Positions 1-8,780 of a stretch of DNA of 64,000 bases are shown here, one piece after another. Position 1 is the first letter of the stretch; every line of letters begins with the position of its first letter. The notes beneath the pieces are model-generated. The model did not search any database. It had not been told where the DNA came from and saw only the letters and a list, made by a program, of their open reading frames with translations. Where the stretch lies: the NCBI GenBank assembly GCA_022773025.1, contig JALEZF010000058.1, positions 1-64,000 on the forward strand. Reading direction: 5' to 3'. This DNA is from Clostridium sp. Lineage in GTDB: Bacteria; Bacillota; Clostridia; Clostridiales; Clostridiaceae. The translations under genes and the position numbers were made by a program.

Positions 1-3
1 AAG

Positions 4-34
4 AAGATAGCAACAAGACTATCTTTGTTATTTT
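4..34 (+). terminator. Intrinsic terminator of a gene upstream of the window
   Basis: Inverted repeat AAGATAG / CTATCTT with an 8-base loop, followed by TTGTTATTTT. No gene lies between it and the window edge, so it presumably ends a gene that lies outside. Confidence 0.5.
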
Positions 35-97
35 CATATTATATTATTAATTTCGATAATATTTTTAATCTTAAATTTTATCCACAACTAATAATAG

Positions 98-130
98 AAA
101 AACCCTCTGTTTTTAAACAGGGGGTTTTTC
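98..130. terminator. Intrinsic terminator (possibly bidirectional)
   Basis: Inverted repeat AAAAACCCTCTG / CAGGGGGTTTTT (one G-U type mismatch) with an 8-base loop. A-run on the left and T-run on the right would let it work on either strand. The 1-296 stretch holds only these two terminators and a promoter. Confidence 0.7.
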
Positions 131-232
131 AACAAACTGACGTAGATAAAAACTACGTGGTTTTATAAGTTTATTTATGTTTGAAAATATAGATACAAGG
201 TATGTATGAATAGAGTTATGGCACAGTATATT

Positions 233-262
233 TTGTAATATATTACCTGATTCTTGTATAAT
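233..262 (+). promoter_or_regulatory. Candidate sigma-A promoter for the CPBP gene
   Basis: TTGTAA and a perfect TATAAT are separated by 18 bases; the start codon of the CPBP protease gene is about 35 bases downstream. The -35 box is weak, so this is only a candidate. Confidence 0.4.
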
Positions 263-296
263 ATTTATAGTGTATATAAGATTAGGGGGATTATGA

Positions 297-1157
297 ATGG
301 AGGAGAGAACATATAAAATTTGGAGACGAATAACTTTAATAATCTTTATAATATCTGTTGTAGAAATGTTTGCAATACCATATCTATCAAATGATATTAT
401 ACTTCAGAATACTGTGGCTATGCAGTGTAGTCTATTAAGTGATAGTTTAATTATTTTTATATGTATAGTTATTGCAGATAGGAAGCTTTATGGGCTTTAT
501 AATACTTTTAGTATAGGGAAAGCACAAGGAACTACGAGATATACGGAAGGACTACTCCTAGGAATAGTAATGTTTATTTTAGTTACTGCAGGAATTTATT
601 TTACGGGGAATGCAGAAGTTGAAACTTTAAATGCTCAGCTAACAGGATTAGAGGCTGTTCCATATATTCTTATAATGTTTACGGGATGGGTAGTTCAAGG
701 AGCTAGTGAAGAATTTTTAGTAAGAGGTCTTGTAATGAAATTTCTATCTACAAAAATAAATATGTTTCTATCAGTGATCTTGTCATCTGTGATTTTTGCA
801 GCCTTACATCTAGGAAACAATGCTGTAGGAATTTTAGCACTAATAAATATTACGCTCTTTGGAATAGTTATGGGATTATATGTGATAAAAACAAATGATT
901 TATGGGGACCTTGTGGAGTTCATACTGCATGGAATTTTATGCAAGGGAATATCTTTGGTTTTGATGTAAGTGGAATAAATGTATATACTGGAACATTAAT
1001 TGATTTAAAACCTGTGGGAAATTCATATATAAATGGAGGGGCTTTTGGACCTGAAGGAGGAATAATGTGTACAATAGTTCTTTTGATAGTTATAGCAGTA
1101 TTGATGTATAAAATTTTCACAGATAAGCAATGCTTGTGTATATTTAAAAAAAATTAA
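297..1157 (+). CDS. CPBP family intramembrane glutamic endopeptidase
   Basis: A 286-residue polytopic membrane protein of the CPBP (CAAX protease and bacteriocin-processing, Abi) family. The three family motifs are visible: EEFLVRG near residue 140 (EExxxR), FAALHLGNN near 170 and HTAWNF near 210; these supply the catalytic Glu and metal/catalytic His residues. Hydrophobic segments fill most of the chain, including one at residues 13-30. The ATG is preceded by AGGGGGA at good spacing. It stands alone, between a double terminator and the hairpin at 1218-1274. Members process prenylated or bacteriocin-type peptides or confer self-immunity; the substrate cannot be told from sequence. A second CPBP protein lies at 11817-12818 on the other strand. 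Confidence 0.85.
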   Translation: MEERTYKIWRRITLIIFIISVVEMFAIPYLSNDIILQNTVAMQCSLLSDSLIIFICIVIADRKLYGLYNTFSIGKAQGTTRYTEGLLLGIVMFILVTAGIYFTGNAEVETLNAQLTGLEAVPYILIMFTGWVVQGASEEFLVRGLVMKFLSTKINMFLSVILSSVIFAALHLGNNAVGILALINITLFGIVMGLYVIKTNDLWGPCGVHTAWNFMQGNIFGFDVSGINVYTGTLIDLKPVGNSYINGGAFGPEGGIMCTIVLLIVIAVLMYKIFTDKQCLCIFKKN

Positions 1158-1217
1158 TTTAAAGTTGAAATTAGAAGGTATTAATAAAATAATATAGGAG
1201 TTAAAACATATGTATAG

Positions 1218-1275
1218 AACAATTGTAGTGAATCTTTTGTCCATTGATGAAGGGGTTAACTACAATTGTTTTTTG
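1218..1275 (+). terminator. Terminator after the CPBP gene
   Basis: A 12-base perfect inverted repeat (AACAATTGTAGT / ACTACAATTGTT) encloses a 29-base loop and is followed by TTTT. The loop is long for an intrinsic terminator but the T-run favours that reading. Confidence 0.5.
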
Positions 1276-1413
1276 TGGGTTTGAATATCAAATGAAAAAT
1301 AAAATTTTTGTATCTATTGACAAAATATCCTATATCATATAAAATTTAATTAGATAGTTATAGAAATAGAATATTAAATATAATTTTATATTTATAAAAA
1401 AGGAGCGATAAAT

Positions 1414-1944
1414 ATGGAGTTTATAAATTCAATTCCTAATTTGGTTAAGGGATTTGAAATAAAAAAGCATCAGATGTTGTCATTGATATATTAATGTATA
1501 GTCCAACGCCCCATAAGGATTTTCCAAAGGATAAAATAACCTATTATAAAAAGTATATGAGAAAACTATTTAATTGTCTTATTGAAGGAAAAGATTTATA
1601 TTTTTACAGAAGAGGAAAATGAACTTAAATTTAGTGTGGAAAATAGAAAGTGGTACAAAGACGATGGTACAGGGGATATACCTTGTGGTGAAGTTTATAT
1701 TGCACCAGTTGAAGAAAGTGCAAATGGAACAATACTAATTCCAAAGATAACATTAATGGGAAGAAGGTTTTCAAATGTTTTTATGGAATTTGAAAAAGGA
1801 AGGCTTACTAAATGTTCATTAAGAGAATTAGAGGGATTTATTAAAAAATTTCACCTTCATATGGATTTTGTATTTAAGCCTATAAAGGTAGAGATAGATG
1901 GAAATGTCTTTATGGAAGGTTCAAAGATTTTATATTTAGATTAA
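1414..1944 (+). pseudogene. Frameshifted remnant of an M29-like aminopeptidase
   Basis: A good ribosome site (AGGAGCG) precedes ATG at 1414, but the reading frame stops at 1492. The neighbouring frame then reads on without a stop (DVVIDILMYSPTPHKDFP...), and a third frame from about 1582 to 1944 encodes GEVYIAPVEESANGTI, which resembles the metal-site region of M29 (AmpS / aminopeptidase T) metallopeptidases. The total coding length, about 175 residues, is less than half of the usual roughly 400, so both frameshifts and a deletion must be supposed. The family assignment rests on that one motif and is tentative; the broken state is clear from the three frames. Confidence 0.5.
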
Positions 1945-1965
1945 ATTATCAAAGGGGAGTTAATT

Positions 1966-2370
1966 ATGGAAAAATGTGAAATATTAAAAGAGGAATATGT
2001 AAAGCAAGTCCAAGAGCTAATAAATAATTGGAAAGATAAAGCTATAAAATTAAGAAAACAAGGAGCAGAGGATGATGCAATTTTAGAAAATATAAAAGTA
2101 AATGTTATTGATATATTTTCTAAAATGTTTGAGATAAGCTATAATAAAGTTTGCAATGGAAAAGATGAAGATGATGTAAAGATTGATAACTTATATGAAA
2201 CTTATCTTGCTTACTTCGATAAAATACCAAAAAGCTGGATTGAAAAGAGAGAAAAAGATAAGGAACATGGAATGATGAAAGAGTATTATATAGAACAAAT
2301 AAAACTAGACACAGCAGATATGGTAAAAAATTTATTTTTAGATCATTACAACAAAATATGTGAGGACTAA
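1966..2370 (+). CDS. Hypothetical helical protein
   Basis: A 134-residue, Lys/Glu-rich soluble protein that I do not recognise. It has no signal peptide, no transmembrane segment and no cysteine cluster; the pattern of hydrophobic residues suggests a bundle of long helices. The start ATG follows AAAGGGGAG at normal spacing. It ends four bases before the ArsR/DUF2087 regulator gene at 2374, and that gene is followed by a methyltransferase, so the three are probably one transcript. Its role may be tied to that regulator, but nothing in the sequence shows it. Confidence 0.7.
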   Translation: MEKCEILKEEYVKQVQELINNWKDKAIKLRKQGAEDDAILENIKVNVIDIFSKMFEISYNKVCNGKDEDDVKIDNLYETYLAYFDKIPKSWIEKREKDKEHGMMKEYYIEQIKLDTADMVKNLFLDHYNKICED

Positions 2371-2373
2371 TAG

Positions 2374-2925
2374 ATGAGTAGGGATTGTATAAAAATCATG
2401 AAATGCCTTGCGGACAAATCAAGGATATTAATTATAAATAATTTAATGGAAGGGCCTATGTATGTGGAACTTTTATCACAAAGATTGAATTTAGCCTCTT
2501 CTACTATATCATTTCACTTAAAGAAACTTGAAGATGCTGAATTGGTGTATTCTGTAAAGGAACAGTATTATATTGTATATTATTTAAATCAAGATGTGTT
2601 TTCAATGACAGTAAAAGATTTAATAACTCTGAAAGATTCAGAACGTGATGCAGAGAAGGAACGAGAGAAGCAGTATAAAGATGGAGTCATAAAGGATTTT
2701 TTTAAGTACGGCAAATTAAAATCAATTCCAGTACAACAGAAAAAGAGAAGGATAGTGCTAGAAAAAATATTAGAAAGCTTTCAAACTAACAAGGAATATA
2801 CAGAAAGGGAAGTGAATATAATCATTGCTGATTTTCATGATGATTTTTGCACTATAAGAAGAGATATGGTGGGCTTTGATATGCTGGAAAGAGATAATGG
2901 AATCTATAAAGTTAAAAATAGCTAA
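2374..2925 (+). CDS. ArsR-type winged-helix regulator with DUF2087 domain
   Basis: A 183-residue transcription factor. Residues about 1-75 form an ArsR/SmtB winged helix (CLADKSRILIINNLMEGP, then the recognition-helix region SSTISFHLKKLEDAELV). The C-terminal 80 residues (KRRIVLEKILESF, YTEREVNIIIADFHDD, RRDMVGFDMLER) match the DUF2087 domain, which is often joined to ArsR or SpoU-like N-termini. No metal-binding ELCVCDL cysteine motif is present, so metal sensing is unlikely. It sits between a hypothetical gene (3-base gap) and a methyltransferase gene (about 30-base gap) and probably regulates its own small operon; the ligand is unknown. Confidence 0.85.
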   Translation: MSRDCIKIMKCLADKSRILIINNLMEGPMYVELLSQRLNLASSTISFHLKKLEDAELVYSVKEQYYIVYYLNQDVFSMTVKDLITLKDSERDAEKEREKQYKDGVIKDFFKYGKLKSIPVQQKKRRIVLEKILESFQTNKEYTEREVNIIIADFHDDFCTIRRDMVGFDMLERDNGIYKVKNS

Positions 2926-2955
2926 AATTTTTAATAAAAGGTGGGATTTATATAT

Positions 2956-3567
2956 ATGAAATTTGATGATGAAGCAAAGGAATGGGATAACGCACGAAGG
3001 ATAGAGAGGGCTGTAGTAATTGCTGATGAAATAAGAAAAAGTCTAGGTGACACCAAAGACAAATCAGCCTTAGAATTTGGGTGTGGTACAGGCCTGATAA
3101 GCTTTAATTTAAAAGATGATTTTAAGGATATAACACTTCTAGATTTATCTCAAGAAATGATTAATGTTCTAAATGACAAAATTAAAACTTCTAGAGTGTC
3201 AAACATGAAAAGTATGTGTTGTGATTTGTTTGATACAAAAATTGAAAAACAATACGATGTTCTTTACTGTTCAATGGTACTGCATCATATCATTGAAGTT
3301 GAGAAGACTTTTGATAAATTTTATGATGTTCTTAAAATAGGAGGGAAATTGTGTGTAGTTGATTTAGATGAAGATGGTGGAGCTCTTCATAGAGATGATA
3401 AAGACTTTGATGGTCATAATGGATTTTCACAAAAATGGATGAGAAGTCTTCTAAAAAAGAAGGGATTTGGAAAAATAGAATCTCATACTTTTCATAAATG
3501 TTATCAAGAAATTTTAGGACAGCAAATAAGCTATACACTATTTATAATGACTGCTGAGAAACTATAG
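2956..3567 (+). CDS. Class I SAM-dependent methyltransferase
   Basis: About 203 residues. The Rossmann-fold motifs are clear: motif I LEFGCGTGLISF, the acidic loop TLLDLSQEMI, motif near YDVLYCSMVLHHI, and GGKLCVVDLDEDGG. I chose ATG 2956, which has AAAGGTGGG 11 bases upstream; a GTG at 2941 inside that ribosome site is the alternative and would add five residues. The HH after the fourth strand and the DLDEDGG segment are typical of small-molecule methyltransferases of the UbiE/Methyltransf_11/25 type. Substrate unknown. It is the last gene before a strong terminator and is probably cotranscribed with the ArsR/DUF2087 regulator. Confidence 0.85.
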   Translation: MKFDDEAKEWDNARRIERAVVIADEIRKSLGDTKDKSALEFGCGTGLISFNLKDDFKDITLLDLSQEMINVLNDKIKTSRVSNMKSMCCDLFDTKIEKQYDVLYCSMVLHHIIEVEKTFDKFYDVLKIGGKLCVVDLDEDGGALHRDDKDFDGHNGFSQKWMRSLLKKKGFGKIESHTFHKCYQEILGQQISYTLFIMTAEKL

Positions 3568-3634
3568 TATGATGCTGAAATAAGCTATTCAATCTATAGT
3601 TACTTTATATAGATAAATATATATAATTTTTTTT

Positions 3635-3681
3635 ACTGGATAAGATAGATTTATAAAGATCTATTTTATTCAGTATTTTTG
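3635..3681 (+). terminator. Terminator of the ArsR-methyltransferase cluster
   Basis: A 16-base near-perfect inverted repeat (ACTGGATAAGATAGAT / ATCTATTTTATTCAGT, with one or two weak pairs) with an 8-base loop, followed by ATTTTTG. Confidence 0.75.
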
Positions 3682-3700
3682 TTTAAAATATTTTTTTGAA

Positions 3701-3729
3701 TTGACTAATGGGTCAGTAAACTATATCAT
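3701..3729 (+). promoter_or_regulatory. Promoter of mgtE
   Basis: TTGACT, 17 bases, TATCAT, about 40 bases before the mgtE start codon. The spacer carries a small dyad TGAC / GTCA overlapping the -35 box. The leader is too short for an M-box (Mg2+) riboswitch. Confidence 0.5.
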
Positions 3730-3769
3730 TAATAATGAAAATTAAACCTCTAAGCAAAGGAGGAAGTCG

Positions 3770-5116
3770 ATGAAGACGGAATTAAACTATAAAGAATTTT
3801 TAGAGAAATTATTAATGTGTACTAATGAGGAAGAAATTTCTGAATTAGTAGAAGATATTCATCCTGCTGACATATTGGATATATTACATGAAAATGAGGA
3901 TGATTTTCTTAAAATTTTGGATATGCTTCCAGAATGGTTTGTTGCAGATATAGTTGAAGAAGAAGAGGACGAGGAAAAGTATGAGCTGTTAAAGAAGTTT
4001 TCAGAGGGAAAACAGAAGAACATATTACACGAAATGTCTTCTGATGAATTGACAGACCTAGTCGGAGTCCTTGATGAAGAAGAGTCCAAAGATGTACTTA
4101 AAAAGATGGATGAAGAGGATAGAGAAGACGTAAATAAGCTTTTATCCTATAAATCTGATACAGCTGGTGGTATTATGGCCACTGAATTTGTATCTATAAG
4201 AGAAAATAAAACAATAGAAAAGACCCTTAAATATCTTCAAAAGGAAGGGCCTGAAGCTGAAACAGCTTATTATTTATATGTTGTAGATAATGATGATATT
4301 TTAAAAGGTGTTGTTTCTTTAAGAGATATAGTATGTAATGATTTTAATACAAAAATCTCAGATATAACAAATACAAATGTAATTTCTGTGCCTTACCACA
4401 TGGACCAAGAAGAGGTAGCACAGGAATTTAAAAAATATGGTTTTCTAACAATTCCCGTAGTTGATGAAAAGAATAAGATCCTTGGGATAGTAACGGTAGA
4501 TGATATAGTAGATGTAATGGAAGAAGAAACTACTGAGGATATTCACCGTTTAGGAGGAGTAGACGAAGAGGAAAGAGTAGATGGTACATTAAAAGAATCT
4601 ATAAAGAGTCGTCTCCCATGGCTTATCGTGAATTTAGTAACAGCTATATTAGCTGCTGCTGTAGTAGGAATTTTTGAAGGAACCATAAGCAAGGTTGTTA
4701 CATTAGCTACTTTCATGCCTATAGTTGCTGGAATGGGAGGAAATGCAGGAACCCAGTCACTAACTATAGTTGTCAGAGGTATAGCCTTGGGTGAACTTAC
4801 CGGAGAAAATGCAAAAAAGATATTTTTAAAAGAACTTTTAGTTGGACTTACCACTGGAGTTGTAATTGGTTTTATCATTGCTATATTAGGTCTTATATGG
4901 GAAGGCAATGTAGTGTTTGGAGTAGTAATAGGAGTAGCCATGGTATTGAATATGATGGTTGCAACTATGGCGGGATATATAGTACCGGTTATCTTAAAAA
5001 AGCTTAAGGTAGACCCTGCTCTTGCATCAGCAGTATTTGTTACTACAGTTACTGATGTTTTAGGATTCTTTTTCTTCTTAGGTTTAGCAACCGCATTTAT
5101 AAATTATTTAATTTAA
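3770..5116 (+). CDS. mgtE: Magnesium transporter MgtE
   Basis: A 448-residue Mg2+ channel/transporter of normal length. The N-terminal MgtE_N superhelical, acidic domain covers residues 1-125; a tandem CBS pair follows (about 135-255, with TAGGIMATEFVSIRE at its start and GIVTVDDIVDVMEEE at its end); five transmembrane helices occupy about 280-445 (MPIVAGMGGNAGTQSL is the conserved pore/TM2 region). CBS and N domains close the channel at high cytosolic Mg2+, so regulation is probably post-translational; no M-box leader is visible. The ATG has AAAGGAGGAAG seven bases upstream. Monocistronic, flanked by terminators. Confidence 0.95.
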   Translation: MKTELNYKEFLEKLLMCTNEEEISELVEDIHPADILDILHENEDDFLKILDMLPEWFVADIVEEEEDEEKYELLKKFSEGKQKNILHEMSSDELTDLVGVLDEEESKDVLKKMDEEDREDVNKLLSYKSDTAGGIMATEFVSIRENKTIEKTLKYLQKEGPEAETAYYLYVVDNDDILKGVVSLRDIVCNDFNTKISDITNTNVISVPYHMDQEEVAQEFKKYGFLTIPVVDEKNKILGIVTVDDIVDVMEEETTEDIHRLGGVDEEERVDGTLKESIKSRLPWLIVNLVTAILAAAVVGIFEGTISKVVTLATFMPIVAGMGGNAGTQSLTIVVRGIALGELTGENAKKIFLKELLVGLTTGVVIGFIIAILGLIWEGNVVFGVVIGVAMVLNMMVATMAGYIVPVILKKLKVDPALASAVFVTTVTDVLGFFFFLGLATAFINYLI

Positions 5117-5132
5117 TATAGAATGTGCAATG

Positions 5133-5190
5133 ATAATTGCAATGTGGAATTATTTTTATAATAGGCATCACATTGCAATTATTTTATTTT
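5133..5190 (+). terminator. Terminator of mgtE
   Basis: A perfect 14-base inverted repeat (ATAATTGCAATGTG / CACATTGCAATTAT) followed by TTTATTTTTT. The remainder of the 487-base gap to lctP (5190-5480) is A/T-rich without a recognisable gene; the lactate promoter and operator lie at its end. Confidence 0.8.
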
Positions 5191-5483
5191 TTGAAAAGGT
5201 AGTAATGAAAATGTATCTTAATTATGGTAAGTAAACCTGTATTTTAGTAATAGAAATCGTTTACTGAAAAATTACTTGAAGAAAATTAAAAAATCAAAAT
5301 AAAAATTAGAAAGAAGTGTTGTGAAAAAGAACAAGAATTTTGTGTTTTTATACAAAAGAAAAAGCTTAAAAAATAAAACAAAATACCTACAATTGCTTTA
5401 ATTTTCTGAAATTGGAGGTGTGTTAAGGAAATTTTATTTGATATATGGAATTAAAAGTTAAAAATATAACAAGGAAAGCTGTG

Positions 5484-5512
5484 TTGACAAATGATACCAG
5501 TGGAATTATGAT
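5484..5512 (+). promoter_or_regulatory. Promoter of the lactate operon
   Basis: A perfect TTGACA, a 17-base spacer and TATGAT (one mismatch). This is the closest-to-consensus promoter I found in the window. The leader to the lctP start is about 85 bases. Confidence 0.8.
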
Positions 5513-5524
5513 GGGGTTATTAGA

Positions 5525-5535
5525 TGGTCAGACCA
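5525..5535 (+). promoter_or_regulatory. GntR/FadR-type (LldR-like) operator
   Basis: The palindrome TGGTCAGACCA sits just downstream of the -10 box, around the expected position +6 to +17. TGGTNNNACCA is the established core for FadR-subfamily GntR regulators such as LldR and PdhR. Placement there suits repression relieved by lactate. The regulator gene is not in this window. Confidence 0.65.
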
Positions 5536-5602
5536 ATTCTTAATAAAACAATGAAGACTCATATATTTTTTAATGGATTATTCGTATTAGGAGGAAAAGT
5601 CT

Positions 5603-7153
5603 ATGGTATTGATGTTCTTTTTAGCAATGTTACCAATAATCTGGCTTATTATAGCTTTGAGTGGTTTAAAAATGCCAGCTTTCAAAGCTTGTCCTATCGC
5701 ACTTTTACTAACTATATTGTTATCTTTATTTGTATGGAAAATGCCTTTCATGGACATGTTCACAGGAGCTCTTGAAGGAGCTGTAATGGGGATATGGCCT
5801 ATCTGTTTAGTAATAATAGCAGCAATCTTCACGTATAACTTGACAGTTTACACTAAAAACATGGATTTGATAAAGAGAATGCTTACTAGCGTTTCTATGG
5901 ACAAACGTATTTTAGTACTTATAATAGCTTGGGGTTTTGGAGGATTTATGGAAGGTATGGCTGGCTTTGGAACAGCAGTTGCTATACCAGCTAGCATGCT
6001 TTGTGGACTTGGATTTAATCCTATTTTTGCAGCTACGGTATGTTTAGTTGCAAATGCCACTCCAACGGCTTTTGGTTCTATAGGAATTCCAACTATTACA
6101 GCAGCTTCAGTAGCAGGACTTGGTGCTAGCGAAGTTGCAATTGCAGCAGTAATTCAACTTGCTTTAATGATTATAGTAACGCCATTTTTGATGGTAATAA
6201 TGACAGGAAAGTCTTTAAAATCTTTAAAAGGTGTTGGATTAATAACACTTATATCAGGACTTGCATTTGTAATTCCAGAATTTTTAACAGCAAAATTTGT
6301 TGGCGCTGAGCTTCCAGTAGTCATAGGTTCAGTTTGTTCCATGGCAGCAACAATTTTAGCATCTAAGTTTTTAGCGAAAAAACCGTCTCCTTGCTATGCC
6401 TTAGAGGAAATAGCGGCAGACAGTGATGATACTAATACTGAACATATAACAGCCTCTAAAGCGGTAAGAGCTTGGATGCCATTTATATTTATCTTAGTAT
6501 TTTTACTTTTGACATCAAGCTTAATTCCACCAATTCACAATGCATTATCATCTATTAAAACCTCTGTTCAAATTTATTCTGGTGCTGGAGCATCCAAGTA
6601 TACCTTTACATGGATAGCTACTCCAGGGGTTCTGATTTTTATAGCTGCAATAATTGGAGGAAGAATTCAAAAAGCATCTTTTAGTGAGATATTTGGAGTA
6701 TTAGGAGCTAGTTTAAAGCAGATGCTTAAGACAGTGATAACTATAGTATCTATTTTAGCTACAGCAAAGCTTATGGGATATAGCGGAATGATAAATGATA
6801 TAGCAGCACTTATAGTATCTATTACTGGATCTTTCTATCCTTTAGTTTCTCCACTTATAGGTTCCATCGGAACTTTCGTTACAGGAAGTGCAACTTCATC
6901 TAGTGTATTATTTGCAGGGCTTCAAGCTCAAACAGCAGAAACTTTAAATATGAGTCCAGTATGGATGGCAGCGGCTAATACGGCAGGGGCTACGGCTGGA
7001 AAGATAATATCACCTCAAAGTATAGCTATTGCAGTTGCAGCTACTAATACTGTAGGAGAAGAAAGCAAGATATTAAATTCATCAATAAAGTACTATATCA
7101 TATTTATAGTAGTTTTTGGATTAACCGCATTCTTTGGTGGAGGCTTAATTTAG
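5603..7153 (+). CDS. lctP: L-lactate permease
   Basis: A 516-residue LctP/LldP family transporter with about 12-14 hydrophobic segments, near the usual 520-550 residues. Family features seen are the N-terminal MFFLAMLPIIWLI segment, the glycine-rich GFGGFMEGMAGFGTAVAIPAS block (about 112-132), LVANATPTAFGSIGIP, and the C-terminal TAGATAGKIISPQSIAIA. It takes up lactate (or glycolate) with protons across the cytoplasmic membrane. AGGAGG precedes the ATG by seven bases. It is the first gene of a five-gene operon with a lactate dehydrogenase-like flavoprotein, acyl-CoA dehydrogenase and EtfBA, behind the promoter and operator at 5484-5535. The 172-base gap to the next gene has no clear terminator. 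Confidence 0.93.
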   Translation: MVLMFFLAMLPIIWLIIALSGLKMPAFKACPIALLLTILLSLFVWKMPFMDMFTGALEGAVMGIWPICLVIIAAIFTYNLTVYTKNMDLIKRMLTSVSMDKRILVLIIAWGFGGFMEGMAGFGTAVAIPASMLCGLGFNPIFAATVCLVANATPTAFGSIGIPTITAASVAGLGASEVAIAAVIQLALMIIVTPFLMVIMTGKSLKSLKGVGLITLISGLAFVIPEFLTAKFVGAELPVVIGSVCSMAATILASKFLAKKPSPCYALEEIAADSDDTNTEHITASKAVRAWMPFIFILVFLLLTSSLIPPIHNALSSIKTSVQIYSGAGASKYTFTWIATPGVLIFIAAIIGGRIQKASFSEIFGVLGASLKQMLKTVITIVSILATAKLMGYSGMINDIAALIVSITGSFYPLVSPLIGSIGTFVTGSATSSSVLFAGLQAQTAETLNMSPVWMAAANTAGATAGKIISPQSIAIAVAATNTVGEESKILNSSIKYYIIFIVVFGLTAFFGGGLI

Positions 7154-7325
7154 ATTCATAGCTATAAACCTTTATAAAGGATAAGAAAATAAATTTTTGG
7201 ACTTAACTATAGGTTTAACACATAAATATAGACAAGAATTATAAAATCATAAGATTTTTTAGGAAACTTAAATAAGCATAAGAAAGACTAATTTAATTTG
7301 AATATATGGATTAGGAGGATAAAAC

Positions 7326-8753
7326 ATGAGTGAATATGTATACAACAAAGTTACTTCAGAATTAGTGGAGAAATTTAAAAAGATTGCTCCAGGAAGAGTC
7401 TATGTAGATGGGGATATAAATGAGGATTTTTCTCATGATGAGATGCCTATTTATGGAAAGGCCTTTCCGGAGGTAGTTGTAGAAGCTGTATCTACCGAAG
7501 AGGTAGCAGCTGTTATGAAATTATGTAATGAGAATCTCATTCCAGTAACTCCAAGAGGAGCAGGAACAGGTCTTACAGGTGGTGCAGTATCTATTCATGG
7601 AGGTGTTATAATCTCAACAACCAAGATGAACAAAATACTAGGATATGATTTGGAAAACTTTGTAGTTCATGTACAAGCAGGAGTTCTTCTTAATGACCTT
7701 GCTGAGGATGCAGCAAAAAAAGGTCTTTTATACCCACCAGATCCAGGTGAAAAGTTTGCTACTTTAGGAGGGAATGTATCTACTAATGCAGGAGGAATGA
7801 GAGCTGTAAAATATGGAGCAACTAGAGATTATGTTCGTGCAATGACAGTAGTTCTTCCAACTGGAGAGATAGTAAAACTTGGTGCTACAGTATCTAAGAC
7901 AAGTTCAGGTTACAGTTTATTAAATCTTATAATAGGCTCAGAAGGAACCTTAGGCATAGTAACAGAGATGACTCTAAAATTAATCACTCAACCAAAAGAA
8001 GTGATTAGCTTAATAATTCCTTATGGAGATTTAGACGAATGTATATCTACAGTTCCTAAATTCATAAGCAATCATCTTCATCCACAAGCTTTGGAATTCA
8101 TGGAGAAGGATATAGTTATTTCTTCAGAAGCTTACCTTGGAAAGAGTGTATTTCCAAGAGTAGTTGATGGACAGGAAGTAGGAGCATATTTACTTGTAAC
8201 TTTTGATGGAGACAGCGAAGATGAACTCAATGAAATAATAGAGAAAGCCTCAGAAGTTGTATTAGAGGCAGGAGCTATAGATGTTTTAGTTGCGGATACT
8301 CCAGCTCTTAAGAGAGATGCTTGGGCAGCAAGAAGTTCATTCCTAGAAGCTATAGAAGCAGATACAAAGCTTTTAGATGAATGCGACGTAGTAGTGCCAA
8401 CAAATCAAATAGCTCCATATCTAAAGTATGTAAATTCTTTAGAAGATGAAATTGGAGTTACAGTAAAGAGCTTTGGACACGCTGGAGATGGAAATCTTCA
8501 TATATATACTTGCAGCAATGACTTAGAGGAAGAAGAATTTAAAAAGAGAGTATCAGTATTTATGGACAAGGTATATGAAAAGGCAACTGAATGTGGCGGA
8601 TTAATTTCTGGAGAGCATGGCATAGGTCATGGAAAGATGGATTATCTTGCAAAATCAGTAGGACCAGTGAATATGCGCTTGATGGAAAATATAAAGAAAG
8701 TTTTTGATCCAAACATGATATTAAACCCAGGAAAGGTTTGCTACAAATTATAA
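7326..8753 (+). CDS. FAD-binding lactate/glycolate dehydrogenase (LctD/GlcD-like)
   Basis: A 475-residue flavoprotein of the VAO/GlcD family. The FAD-binding PCMH domain spans about 35-215 (PRGAGTGLTGGAVS, DPGEKFATLGGNVSTNAGG, then GATRDYV), and the FAD-oxidase C-terminal domain carries SFGHAGDGNLHIY, the SGEHGIGHGK signature and terminal NPGK. In the electron-confurcating lactate dehydrogenase of acetogens, LctD of this family works with EtfB/EtfA (LctBC) to oxidise lactate to pyruvate; the permease, etfB and etfA neighbours support that role here. Stereospecificity cannot be read. TAGGAGG stands nine bases before the ATG. No CCG-type iron-sulfur subunit (GlcF) is present, in line with Etf as electron acceptor. 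Confidence 0.88.
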   Translation: MSEYVYNKVTSELVEKFKKIAPGRVYVDGDINEDFSHDEMPIYGKAFPEVVVEAVSTEEVAAVMKLCNENLIPVTPRGAGTGLTGGAVSIHGGVIISTTKMNKILGYDLENFVVHVQAGVLLNDLAEDAAKKGLLYPPDPGEKFATLGGNVSTNAGGMRAVKYGATRDYVRAMTVVLPTGEIVKLGATVSKTSSGYSLLNLIIGSEGTLGIVTEMTLKLITQPKEVISLIIPYGDLDECISTVPKFISNHLHPQALEFMEKDIVISSEAYLGKSVFPRVVDGQEVGAYLLVTFDGDSEDELNEIIEKASEVVLEAGAIDVLVADTPALKRDAWAARSSFLEAIEADTKLLDECDVVVPTNQIAPYLKYVNSLEDEIGVTVKSFGHAGDGNLHIYTCSNDLEEEEFKKRVSVFMDKVYEKATECGGLISGEHGIGHGKMDYLAKSVGPVNMRLMENIKKVFDPNMILNPGKVCYKL

Positions 8754-8780
8754 AATAAATTAACATAGGGGGAATTGAAA

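Noticed and set aside
3681..3769. M-box riboswitch before mgtE
   Set aside because: The leader after the promoter is only about 40 bases, far shorter than an M-box.
5524..5775. Open frame overlapping the lctP start
   Set aside because: It overlaps lctP in another frame, starts within the operator and has no ribosome site.
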